Assembly: GCA_029262235.1 (NCBI GenBank)
Contig: JAJCZU010000002.1
Coordinates: forward strand, 744,001 to 808,000
Length of the DNA: 64,000 bases
Origin: Candidatus Eiseniibacteriota bacterium
Lineage (GTDB): Bacteria > Orphanbacterota > Orphanbacteria > Orphanbacterales > Orphanbacteraceae
Direction of reading: 5' to 3'
The notes under the pieces are model-generated. The model searched no databases, had not been told where the DNA came from, and saw only the letters and a list, made by a program, of their open reading frames with translations. Position 1 is the first letter of the stretch. Each line of letters opens with the position of its first letter. Position numbers and translations under genes: made by a program. This document shows, piece after piece, positions 44,410 through 52,429 of the stretch.

Positions 44410-44844
44410 TTGAGCATTCCCGTGGACCTTATGTATACCCGCGAACACGAGTGGGTATTGATTGAGGACGATATCGCGACGTTCGGAATCACCGATTTCG
44501 CGCAGTCCGAACTGGGAGACATCGTGTTCGTGGAACTTCCGGAGACAGAGACACCGGTCGAACAGAACGAACCGGCCGGAACGATCGAAGCCGTGAAGAC
44601 AGTGGCCGATCTGTTCGCGCCGCTGTCCGGGGAAGTCGTTGAAGTGAACGAACTGCTGGCCGACGATCCGGATACCGTGAACCGCGATCCCTACGGCGAC
44701 GGCTGGATGGTGAAGCTGCGCTTCTCGGACAAAACGGAACTCGAAGATCTCCTTACGCCCGAAGAGTACAAGGAAATCGTTGACGAATCCGGCGAGGACG
44801 AAATCGAAGTCGACGTGGTTCTTGACGAAGAAGAGAACGAGTAG
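44410..44844 (+). CDS. gcvH: glycine cleavage system H protein
   Basis: Lipoyl carrier that shuttles the aminomethyl group between P, T and L proteins. The lipoylation site is Lys in AGTIEAVKTVADLFAPLSGE (about residues 56-75), preceded by YTREHEWVLIEDDIATFGIT. The TTG at 44410 gives the usual SxPxxLxYxxEHEW opening. ATG 44431 would cut that off. At 144 residues it is longer than normal because of an acidic tail of about 20 residues (many Glu/Asp). gcvT ends one base before the start. Confidence 0.95.
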   Translation: MSIPVDLMYTREHEWVLIEDDIATFGITDFAQSELGDIVFVELPETETPVEQNEPAGTIEAVKTVADLFAPLSGEVVEVNELLADDPDTVNRDPYGDGWMVKLRFSDKTELEDLLTPEEYKEIVDESGEDEIEVDVVLDEEENE

Positions 44845-44847
44845 CGT

Positions 44848-46224
44848 ATGACGTATATACCGCACACGGAGGAAGACCGCAGGCAGATGCTGGCGGCCAT
44901 CGGTGTCGAACGCCTCGAGGATCTCTACCACGAGATTCCCGAGAACGTCCGGTTCACAGGTGATCTGCCGCTGCCGCCGGCACTTTCCCAGCTGGAAGTC
45001 GAGCGGGAGATCGGGCGGATCGCGAACGAAAACCTGAAAGGGATCCTGCTTGATTCGTTTCTCGGCGGCGGTGTGTACGATCACTATATTCCCCCGCAGG
45101 TCACGGCAACGATCGGTCGGCCGGAATTCTACTCCGCCTACACTCCCTATCAGGCGGAAGTAAGCCAGGGCACATTGCAGGCGATGTTCGAATTCCAGAC
45201 GCTGATCTGCCGGCTGACCGGGATGGACCTTGCGAACGCCAGCATGTACGACGGCGCGAGCTCGCTCGTGGAAGGCGTCTGGATGGCAGCGACCGAAAGC
45301 AGGACGCGCACGAAGGTGCTCGTGCCGCGTACGCTGCACCCGCGTTATCGCGGCGTGCTGCGCACTCACCTCGGCGAAGAGCCGCTCACGATCGTCGAGA
45401 TCCCGGTCGACGGGGAAGGGCGCATCGACCAGGCGGCTCTGCGGGCCGCGCTTGATGACGAAACGGCCGTCGTGATCGCGCAGAACCCGAACTACTTCGG
45501 CGTGCTCGAAGAGCTCGAAGAGCTCGCGAAGATCACACACGACGCGGGCGCTCTCTTTCTTCAGGTGTTCGAGCCTCTCAGTCTCGGTCTGGTCCAGTGT
45601 CCCGGCGATGTGGACGCCGACATTGCGGTCGCGGAAGGACAGGCGCTCGGTGTACCGATGAATTACGGGGGTCCGATGATCGGACTCTTTACGTGTAAGG
45701 AAAAGTTTCTGCGCAAGATGCCTGGTCGCCTCGCGGGCCTCACAGAGGACACCGACGGCAAGCGTGCCTTCACGCTTACGCTCCAGACACGCGAACAGCA
45801 TATCCGCCGCGGAAAGGCGACGTCGAACATCTGCACGAACCAGCAGCTGCTGGCCGTGGCGGCTCTCGTGCACCTCGCTTCGCTCGGCGAAGTCGGTTTC
45901 CGGCGCGCCGCCCTGCTTACGCAGGAACGATCGCTGCGCCTTCGGAGCGGACTCGCGGCAGGCGGCATTGCGCTCACGTACGATAGTCCGCACTTTCGTG
46001 AGTTTGTCGCCACGCTGCCGGCATCTCTCGTAGCGGAGCTTCGCGCGAACGGAATCGTACCGGGCATTGCGCTCGAGGAGGACTACCCGGAACTCCCGGA
46101 CGCCTATCTCATCACCACGACGGAGAAGACCGCGCGCGACTCGATCGATCGCTTCTCCGCTATCGCCGCCCGATGGGCAGGCCGGAATGCCGGGGAGATC
46201 AATGCCGAATCCTCTTCTGTTTGA
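44848..46224 (+). CDS. gcvPA: glycine dehydrogenase (decarboxylating) subunit 1
   Basis: First half of the two-gene P protein, 458 residues. It opens with YIPHTEEDRRQMLAAIGV, shows FLGGGVYDHYIPPQVTATIG (about 72-91), YTPYQAEVSQGTLQAMFEFQ (about 98-117) and NASMYDGASSLVEGVWMA, the classic GcvPA motifs. It lacks the PLP lysine, as expected, since that is in subunit 2. It overlaps gcvPB by 23 bases. Split GcvP is common in Firmicutes, Thermotogae and many candidate phyla. Confidence 0.97.
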   Translation: MTYIPHTEEDRRQMLAAIGVERLEDLYHEIPENVRFTGDLPLPPALSQLEVEREIGRIANENLKGILLDSFLGGGVYDHYIPPQVTATIGRPEFYSAYTPYQAEVSQGTLQAMFEFQTLICRLTGMDLANASMYDGASSLVEGVWMAATESRTRTKVLVPRTLHPRYRGVLRTHLGEEPLTIVEIPVDGEGRIDQAALRAALDDETAVVIAQNPNYFGVLEELEELAKITHDAGALFLQVFEPLSLGLVQCPGDVDADIAVAEGQALGVPMNYGGPMIGLFTCKEKFLRKMPGRLAGLTEDTDGKRAFTLTLQTREQHIRRGKATSNICTNQQLLAVAALVHLASLGEVGFRRAALLTQERSLRLRSGLAAGGIALTYDSPHFREFVATLPASLVAELRANGIVPGIALEEDYPELPDAYLITTTEKTARDSIDRFSAIAARWAGRNAGEINAESSSV

Positions 46225-47674
46225 AATCGCAAAGAAGGGCCGCGGGTCACGCCACCTTCCCGACCTCGACAGTTCCGAAAGCGAAGTCCTTGCTTCGATC
46301 CCGGAGCGGTATCGTCGTGACGGCGAAATCGGACTTCCGGAAGTCGCCGAACTCGATCTCGCGCGTCACATCGAGCGTCTTTCGCGTCGCAATTTCTATA
46401 TCGAGCAGGATTTCTATCCGCTCGGTTCGTGCACGATGAAGTACAACCCGAAACTGCACGAGCGGATCGCGTCGAATCCCCTGATTACGGGGCTGCACCC
46501 GGGACTCCCCGATGAAACGGTGCAGGGTGCGCTGCGACTGCTGGTGGAACTCGAAGAGTGTCTCTGCGGGATCACGGGCATGAACGCGTTCACGCTGCAG
46601 CCGGCGGCGGGCGCGCATGGCGAGTTCACGGCCATGCGCATCATCGAGGCTTACTATAAGAAGAAGGGCGAACGGCGCACGAAGGTGATCACGACCGACT
46701 CGGCGCACGGAACGAACCCCGCTTCGGTACGACGGATCGGCTGGGAGCCTGTGGAAGTGCGCAGCAACAAACGGGGAGAGGTCGATCTGGCCGAGCTCGC
46801 CGCGCTCTGCGACGGAAACACCGCCGCCTTCATGCTGACGCTGCCGAATACGCTCGGGCTGTTCGAGTCGCAGCTGCCGGGGATCATGGAAATCGTGCAC
46901 GGCGCGGGCGCCCAGATGTATCTCGACGGCGCGAATCTGAACGCGCTGCTCGGACTCGTGCGGCCGGGCGACGTGGGCTTCGACGTCATGCACTCCAACG
47001 TGCACAAAACGTTTTCGACGCCGCACGGCGGAGGCGGTCCCGGTGCCGGCCCCGTGGGCGTTCGCGAGCATCTGGCGCCGTTCCTTCCGCGGCCGCGCGC
47101 CGTGCGTGAAGGGGATCACTACCGGTGGGACAACGACTATCCCGACAGCATCGGTCGCATTCACGCGCAGTTCGGCAACTTCGCCGTGCTGCTCCGCGCG
47201 TATGCGTACATAAGGCATCACGGCGCGGACGGACTGCGGGAAGTGCAGCGGCACGCGATCCTGAACGCGAACTATCTGCGGAAACGCATCGAGAAGGCGT
47301 TCCCTGTACCGTACGAACGCGTCGGCATGCACGAATTCGTCTCATCCGCTGCCATCTACCGTGAACAGGGCGTGCGCGCGGGAGACGTGGGCAAGCGTCT
47401 GCTCGACTATGGTTTCTACGCGCCCACGATCGCGTTTCCGCTGATCGTACGCGAAGCACTCATGATCGAGCCGACCGAAACGGAGAGCAAGGAGACGCTC
47501 GACCGATTCGCGGACGCGATGAATGCGGTTGCCGACGAGATCAGGCGGGATCCCGAAATGGTGAAGTCCGCGCCGCATACCACCGTGGTCAAGCGCGTGA
47601 ACGAATCCCTCGCATCCAGGAAGCCTGTCTTGAAATGGAGTGATGCCGCATCGACGAACGAAAAGGCGAAGTAG
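46202..47674 (+). CDS. gcvPB: glycine dehydrogenase (decarboxylating) subunit 2
   Basis: PLP-containing half of the P protein, 490 residues, which decarboxylates glycine. It has FYPLGSCTMKYNPK (about 73-86), LQPAAGAHGEFTAMRII (about 134-150), DSAHGTNPASV and the PLP-lysine in SNVHKTFSTPHGGGGPG (about 263-279). ATG 46202 lies inside gcvPA with GGGGAGA upstream. The glycine cleavage set lacks only the L protein (dihydrolipoyl dehydrogenase), which is generally shared with other complexes. With GlyA of the fusion protein it closes the glycine-serine-folate cycle. Confidence 0.97.
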   Translation: MPNPLLFEIAKKGRGSRHLPDLDSSESEVLASIPERYRRDGEIGLPEVAELDLARHIERLSRRNFYIEQDFYPLGSCTMKYNPKLHERIASNPLITGLHPGLPDETVQGALRLLVELEECLCGITGMNAFTLQPAAGAHGEFTAMRIIEAYYKKKGERRTKVITTDSAHGTNPASVRRIGWEPVEVRSNKRGEVDLAELAALCDGNTAAFMLTLPNTLGLFESQLPGIMEIVHGAGAQMYLDGANLNALLGLVRPGDVGFDVMHSNVHKTFSTPHGGGGPGAGPVGVREHLAPFLPRPRAVREGDHYRWDNDYPDSIGRIHAQFGNFAVLLRAYAYIRHHGADGLREVQRHAILNANYLRKRIEKAFPVPYERVGMHEFVSSAAIYREQGVRAGDVGKRLLDYGFYAPTIAFPLIVREALMIEPTETESKETLDRFADAMNAVADEIRRDPEMVKSAPHTTVVKRVNESLASRKPVLKWSDAASTNEKAK

Positions 47675-47709
47675 CGCCCGCGCCGCTCCTCACGATTCGA
47701 GATCTGACC

Positions 47710-48651
47710 GTGACGTTCGCGCGTGGCGGGGAGTCCGTTCGTCCCGTCGACGGGATCTCACTCGCACTGCAGGAACGCGAATGCCTCGTACTTCTCGGTG
47801 AGTCGGGATCCGGCAAGTCACTCACCGCTCTCTCCACGCTTCGCCTCGAACCGCGGAACGCCACCCTTTCCGGCACCATTCGATACGAACCGCGCGCCCT
47901 CGATCTTCTGTCGGCCGAACCGGCAACGATCCGTTCCGTGCGCGGAAGCGGGATCGCGATGATTTTCCAGGAACCCATGACGGCTCTGAACCCGGTGCTC
48001 CGCTGCGGAGAGCAGATCGCCGAGGGGATTCGGCTGCACGCGAGTGCCGGTACGAGAGACGCGAACGCGCGCACGCTGGCGCTCCTCGAAGAAGTGGGCA
48101 TGGACGATCCGGCTCGCGTGGCGGGGCAGTATCCGCACGAGCTTTCCGGGGGCATGCGTCAGCGTGTCCTGACCGCGCTCGCGCTCGCAGGGGACCCGAA
48201 GCTCCTGATCGCGGACGAGCCGACAACGGCGCTCGACGTTTCCACGGAGCAGCGCATCCTCGACCTTCTGCTCCGCCTGCGCGACGCGCGCGGTCTGGCG
48301 ATTCTGATGATCACGCACGACTGGGGGGTGGCCGCGGCAATGGCGGACCGTGTGTCCGTGCTTTACGCGGGGCAGGTCGTGGAAACGGGGAGCGCCGGTG
48401 ACGTTCTGCGCGAACCGAAACACCCGTACACGCGCGCACTCCACGGCGCGGTGCCGAGACTCGACCGCCATGCGGCCGCTCCGGTCCCGATTCCGGGGCA
48501 GGTGCCGGAGCCGGGCGCGTTTCCTTCGGGGTGCCGCTTTCATCCGCGGTGTGCGCGCGCGATCACAGCGTGCGCCGAGCGGGAGCCCGCACTTCTCGCG
48601 GGTGGAACGCGCACCGTCCGGTGCGACGTCGAAAACGGGGTGACGTCATGA
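47710..48651 (+). CDS. peptide-type ABC transporter ATPase (DppD/OppD-like)
   Basis: A 313-residue ATPase of the dipeptide/oligopeptide importer class: Walker A GESGSGKSLTAL (about 29-40), signature ELSGGMRQRVLTALALAGDP (about 141-160), Walker B LLIADEPTTALDV (about 162-174), and the C-terminal oligopeptide domain with GCRFHPRCARAITAC, a Cys cluster that binds iron-sulfur or zinc in relatives. The start is uncertain. GTG 47710 removes the first beta strand (LLTIRDLTVTF begins about 8 residues earlier), and the open frame runs up to 47644 without ATG, GTG or TTG, so a rare start upstream is possible. No permease or binding protein gene is nearby. Confidence 0.88.
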   Translation: MTFARGGESVRPVDGISLALQERECLVLLGESGSGKSLTALSTLRLEPRNATLSGTIRYEPRALDLLSAEPATIRSVRGSGIAMIFQEPMTALNPVLRCGEQIAEGIRLHASAGTRDANARTLALLEEVGMDDPARVAGQYPHELSGGMRQRVLTALALAGDPKLLIADEPTTALDVSTEQRILDLLLRLRDARGLAILMITHDWGVAAAMADRVSVLYAGQVVETGSAGDVLREPKHPYTRALHGAVPRLDRHAAAPVPIPGQVPEPGAFPSGCRFHPRCARAITACAEREPALLAGGTRTVRCDVENGVTS

Positions 48652-49496
48652 TCGGAGCGCCGTCAGGGACCGCGCCAACGGGAGATGCCTGGATCGAGAT
48701 CGAGAACGTGACCCGCGAGTTCGCCGTGAGAGGCGCGGGGCGGGGAGCCGGCGCGCGTTCCATCGCCGCTGTGCAGGATGTTTCGCTGCGCGTCGCGCGG
48801 GGAGACTCGATCGCGCTCGTCGGAACGAGCGGATCCGGCAAAAGCACACTGGCCCGCCTGATCGCGGGGCTTGACCGACCGACCGCCGGGCGGGTCCGCT
48901 ACGCCGGTCGTGTCGTGGATCCGGCGGCCCGCGACTGGCAGTCCGGGCGGCACCGCATGCAGATGATCTTTCAAGACCCTGCCGCGGCACTGAATCCTCG
49001 CCATCGCGCCGGCGCGATTCTGGCGGAGGTGAGCGAGTTTGGCAGGGGTGGGGACGGACGGCATGCCTCCGCGGAGGACATCGACGCGATGCTGGCGCGG
49101 GTCGGACTTTCACCGGCGGACCGGGAGAAGTTTCCGCACGAGTTCAGCGGCGGGCAGAAGCAGCGTCTTTCACTGGCCCGCGCCCTGGCCGCGGAACCGG
49201 ACACGCTGCTCGCGGACGAGCCGCTCTCGGCGCTCGACGTATCGGTGCAGGCCCAGATCCTGGCGCTGCTTCACGACCTCAGGCAGGAGCGCTCGCTGAC
49301 GCTCGTCTTCGTAACCCACGACCTGGCCGTCGTTCCCCATATCGCCGAGCGCCTCGCCGTGATGGCCGGGGGGCGCATCGTAGAGGAGGGGCCGGTCGAC
49401 CGGATCTTCGCCGACCCGTCCCATGACGCCACCAGAAGGCTGCTTGCGGCTGCGCGAAGGGGGTCGACGGGCGGCCCGAAAACGGGTATATTGTAG
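48648..49496 (+). CDS. peptide-type ABC transporter ATPase (DppF/OppF-like)
   Basis: A 282-residue partner ATPase: Walker [17 protein letters not shown] (about 60-75), IFQDPAAALNPRH, signature EFSGGQKQRLSLARALA (about 165-181), Walker B LLADEPLSALDVSVQAQ (about 187-203). These match DppF-like subunits. The C-terminal peptide-type extension is short. Start at ATG 48648 overlaps the previous stop. Together the two ATPases should energise a peptide-type importer or exporter whose membrane parts are encoded elsewhere. They are the last genes of the long operon from 35038. Confidence 0.9.
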   Translation: MIGAPSGTAPTGDAWIEIENVTREFAVRGAGRGAGARSIAAVQDVSLRVARGDSIALVGTSGSGKSTLARLIAGLDRPTAGRVRYAGRVVDPAARDWQSGRHRMQMIFQDPAAALNPRHRAGAILAEVSEFGRGGDGRHASAEDIDAMLARVGLSPADREKFPHEFSGGQKQRLSLARALAAEPDTLLADEPLSALDVSVQAQILALLHDLRQERSLTLVFVTHDLAVVPHIAERLAVMAGGRIVEEGPVDRIFADPSHDATRRLLAAARRGSTGGPKTGIL

Positions 49497-49508
49497 ATCG
49501 ATCTCAAG

Positions 49509-49526
49509 GACGAGGCACTCCTCGTC
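49509..49526 (+). terminator. hairpin after the ABC ATPase gene
   Basis: A perfect 7-bp stem (49509-49515 with 49520-49526) and a 4-base loop, 12 bases beyond the stop. There is no T run, so it is a weak terminator or a 3' stabilising hairpin. Confidence 0.35.
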
Positions 49527-49544
49527 GATTCATGGATTAGGCGG

Positions 49545-49581
49545 ACCCCAAACCGCTTAACCCCCATGACTGTTTTGGGGT
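49545..49581 (+). repeat. inverted repeat upstream of the TonB-receptor promoter
   Basis: An 8-bp perfect inverted repeat (49545-49552 with 49574-49581), 21-base loop, ending 8 bases before the -35 box. It may end upstream transcription or be a regulator site. It also contains a small alternative stem, GCGG with CCGC (49541-49544, 49553-49556). Confidence 0.4.
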
Positions 49582-49588
49582 TACCACC

Positions 49589-49617
49589 TTGACACTCCCC
49601 AAGCCCCTTGGTATGGT
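49589..49617 (+). promoter_or_regulatory. sigma70-type promoter of the TonB-receptor operon
   Basis: TTGACA (49589-49594), 17 bases, TATGGT (49612-49617). The leader before the receptor ATG is about 68 bases with AAGGAG at its end. Confidence 0.75.
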
Positions 49618-49691
49618 CCGCTCGATAACGACGGATTCCGTCGACGTGTGGATTCACTCGAATCGGCATACGCCGAAAAGGAGCCAGGAAC

Positions 49692-52415
49692 ATGCTCGGG
49701 AAGAAACGAATTCTGTACTTCCCCGTGCTCCTCGTTTTGCTCACCCTCTTGGCCGCACCCCCCGCCGAGGTTTATGGGCAGGATACGGGAGTCTTGTCCG
49801 GAATGGTCCGCGATAAGGCCACAGGACAACCGGTAGCCTACGCGGACATCGTTCTGCAGGGATCCGGCAGAGGGGGGATCACCCAGTCCAACGGTACATT
49901 TCAGATCCCTGGCGTGCCCGCCGGCACGTACACGCTGATGGTCAATCGCGTGGGATACACTTCAGAGAAAATAGAGAACGTCGTAATCGGCGCCGGCCAG
50001 GTCGTCTCGAGGACGATTCAACTGGAGTTGAACGAAGGCACGGCCGAACGCGTCGTCATCGAAGAAGACATTGACCAGATTGATGTGGACGACTCGGGAA
50101 CGAAATACAAGATCGACAAGGAAGAGTTCAAGATCAGGGCCGTGAACAACGTCACGGACGCTCTTTCGAAACAGCCCGGTGTCATCGTCGATCCGAACGG
50201 GGGCGTTCATGTCCGCGGCGCCCGTACGGACGAAACGAAGTACCAGGTCGACGGGATGCCCGTCACGAGTTCGTTCAACGCGAACCAGTCCTTGCAGGTT
50301 TCGTTCGCCGCTCTCTCGGAAATCGAACTGCTCTCCGGTGGTTTCGATGCCGAGTACGGCAACGCTTCGAGCGGCATCGTGAACATCACTCTCGCCGAAG
50401 GCGGGCGGAACTATTCCGGCCTCGTCCGTTACTTCACGGACGACTTCGGCGCGGACGACAAAACGTATTACAACAACGACAACATCGCGTTCGCATTCGG
50501 CGGACCGCTCGTGTCCCAGGACTTCCGTTTCCACGCTTCCGTGGAAGGGATCTGGTCCGACACGTACATTCCTCAGAATCTCGACCATACGAAGAAGGAG
50601 TTTCTGGGAATCACGTTCTCCGATCGGAACAGCAACACCTATCAGGGCCAGGGGAAGCTCACGTACTTCTTCACGCCTGAAAAGAAGCTGTCCGCGACGG
50701 GGCTGTACACGCGGAGAACGCGCTTCCCGTATCTGCATCATCTGAGCCGCGTCGGCTGGTGGTCCGAAGAAAACAGCCAGTGGTGGTTCGAACCGCTCGA
50801 CACGAGCTACGTCTTCTACTCGGGTCCTGAGCATAACGCGAAGGTCACGACCGAGGATGTGTCGGGATCGGTTCACTGGACGCACACGCTTTCGGGGTCG
50901 AACACGTTCTACACGATGAAGCTCGGACGCTTCTCGAGTGACCGGCTGGATCGCGTCGGCAACAAGCAGCCGCACGAATACGATCCGTTCCGCGGCGCCG
51001 AGAATCAGATCGACCCTCTGAATCGCTTCTTCGCGGTCGAAGGCGACTACCCGCTCTATCGCGAGTACCGCTCCGAGACTTATACGTTCAAGGGTGACCT
51101 CACGAGCGAAAAGCGCTCCGCTACGTCGGAAACCGGACATCGCTTCAAGATTGGCACCCAGCTCGATTATCACGACCTCGAAAACTTCGAGGCCGAGTTC
51201 CCGGATTCGAACAATCCGATCGGCGTGCGTCCCGACCTCTACCATGTATACGCCTGGGGCGGGGCTGCTTATGTTCAGGACCGCTTCACGTACGAAGGCA
51301 TGGTTCTGAACGCCGGATTGCGCTGGGACTTCTACGATCCGGGCCTCAAAGCCGTTCGCCTCGACAACGCATCCCGCTCGGCGCGTTTCCTTCCGCCGAA
51401 TGACATCTCGCTCGGTGAGCGCCTGAAATCGCAGGTCTCTCCGCGCCTCGGTATGGCGTACCCGATCACGGACCGCGACGTACTTCATTTCCATTACGGG
51501 CGCTTTTATCAGCTCCCCAGTCTTTCGAATCTCTATGAGTCGATCGGGGCGGCGAATGTTCAGCCGGGGCAGGCTTTCGGAAACGTCCAGCTCGAGCCGA
51601 CGAAGCAGATCAGTTATGAACTCGGTGTGGATCATCAGTTGACGCGGACGCTCAGTCTCGACATGACGATCTTCTTCAAGGACATTTTCGGCTGGATCGA
51701 TACCGAGGAAGACCTGAACGGAACGCTTTCGTCCGTCGGGCAGGACGCGTCGGTCACTTATGTAAACGCGGCCTACGGTACCGTGAAAGGGCTCGAGTTC
51801 AAACTCCGCCGTAAGTTCAAGAACAAGTTCGGCGGAAGCATCGTCTACACGCTGAGCCGCGCGACGGGAACGCACTCGGACGGCAATACGTCGCAGCTCG
51901 TCGGCACGGGCCAGCTGAACCGCGCGCCGCTTACGGAAAACCCGCTCGACTGGGATCGTACGCACGCGGTCGTCGCGAACCTGATTCTTTCGGATCCGGG
52001 TGTGTGGGAAGTTTCGGCAGACTACACGTACCAGAGCGCCGGACCGTTCACGCCGCAGTTCTTCAATCAGCGGGAAACGCTCGCGGAGCAGATCAACACG
52101 GGGCGGCTCCAGGATGAAGCGTGGCTCGACCTCCGCGCCAACAAGCTCTACTCGATGTACGGGCAGGAATTCCGGATGTTCGTTGAAGGCAGAAACCTGC
52201 TGGCACGCGAAAACATCAACGATTTCAGCCCCGGCGTCTGGCCGACCAATCCGGGACTGTACGCCGAATACTTCACGGAAGAAGGACAGCTCGGCGGCGC
52301 CTACAATCTGAACGAAATCAATTCCTCCAGCGAGAGTCAGTACATACCCCTGAATGATCCTCGCGTATTCGACCCGGGCCGTCAGATCAAGCTCGGCGTC
52401 ATGTTCGACTGGTAG
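49692..52415 (+). CDS. TonB-dependent receptor with carboxypeptidase-like regulatory domain
   Basis: A 907-residue outer-membrane receptor/transporter. It has a signal peptide (about 1-29, ending VYGQ), an N-terminal carboxypeptidase-D regulatory-like domain (about 34-112, opening with LSGMVRDKATGQPVAYADI), a plug domain (about 140-235, with VTDALSKQPGVIVDPNGG, VHVRGARTDETKYQVDGMPV and SGGFDAEYGNASSGIVNI) and a long beta barrel to the C-terminal KLGVMFDW. This layout is typical of FCB-group SusC-like/TonB receptors. No SusD partner follows. Instead comes a large secreted protein, a PorV-like protein and a GWxTD-type protein. The TonB energy cassette lies 5 kb downstream. Substrate is unknown. 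Confidence 0.9.
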   Translation: MLGKKRILYFPVLLVLLTLLAAPPAEVYGQDTGVLSGMVRDKATGQPVAYADIVLQGSGRGGITQSNGTFQIPGVPAGTYTLMVNRVGYTSEKIENVVIGAGQVVSRTIQLELNEGTAERVVIEEDIDQIDVDDSGTKYKIDKEEFKIRAVNNVTDALSKQPGVIVDPNGGVHVRGARTDETKYQVDGMPVTSSFNANQSLQVSFAALSEIELLSGGFDAEYGNASSGIVNITLAEGGRNYSGLVRYFTDDFGADDKTYYNNDNIAFAFGGPLVSQDFRFHASVEGIWSDTYIPQNLDHTKKEFLGITFSDRNSNTYQGQGKLTYFFTPEKKLSATGLYTRRTRFPYLHHLSRVGWWSEENSQWWFEPLDTSYVFYSGPEHNAKVTTEDVSGSVHWTHTLSGSNTFYTMKLGRFSSDRLDRVGNKQPHEYDPFRGAENQIDPLNRFFAVEGDYPLYREYRSETYTFKGDLTSEKRSATSETGHRFKIGTQLDYHDLENFEAEFPDSNNPIGVRPDLYHVYAWGGAAYVQDRFTYEGMVLNAGLRWDFYDPGLKAVRLDNASRSARFLPPNDISLGERLKSQVSPRLGMAYPITDRDVLHFHYGRFYQLPSLSNLYESIGAANVQPGQAFGNVQLEPTKQISYELGVDHQLTRTLSLDMTIFFKDIFGWIDTEEDLNGTLSSVGQDASVTYVNAAYGTVKGLEFKLRRKFKNKFGGSIVYTLSRATGTHSDGNTSQLVGTGQLNRAPLTENPLDWDRTHAVVANLILSDPGVWEVSADYTYQSAGPFTPQFFNQRETLAEQINTGRLQDEAWLDLRANKLYSMYGQEFRMFVEGRNLLARENINDFSPGVWPTNPGLYAEYFTEEGQLGGAYNLNEINSSSESQYIPLNDPRVFDPGRQIKLGVMFDW

Positions 52416-52429
52416 AAACGAGGTTGGAT

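Noticed and set aside
43400-44844. A glycine riboswitch controlling the glycine cleavage genes
   Set aside because: gcvT overlaps uvrA and gcvH follows by one base, so there is no leader space for an aptamer.
47643-47710. ATG 47643 with GGAG upstream as start of the DppD-like gene with a frameshift
   Set aside because: It is in another frame than the ATPase; without evidence of frameshifting a rare start codon or truncated N-terminus is simpler.
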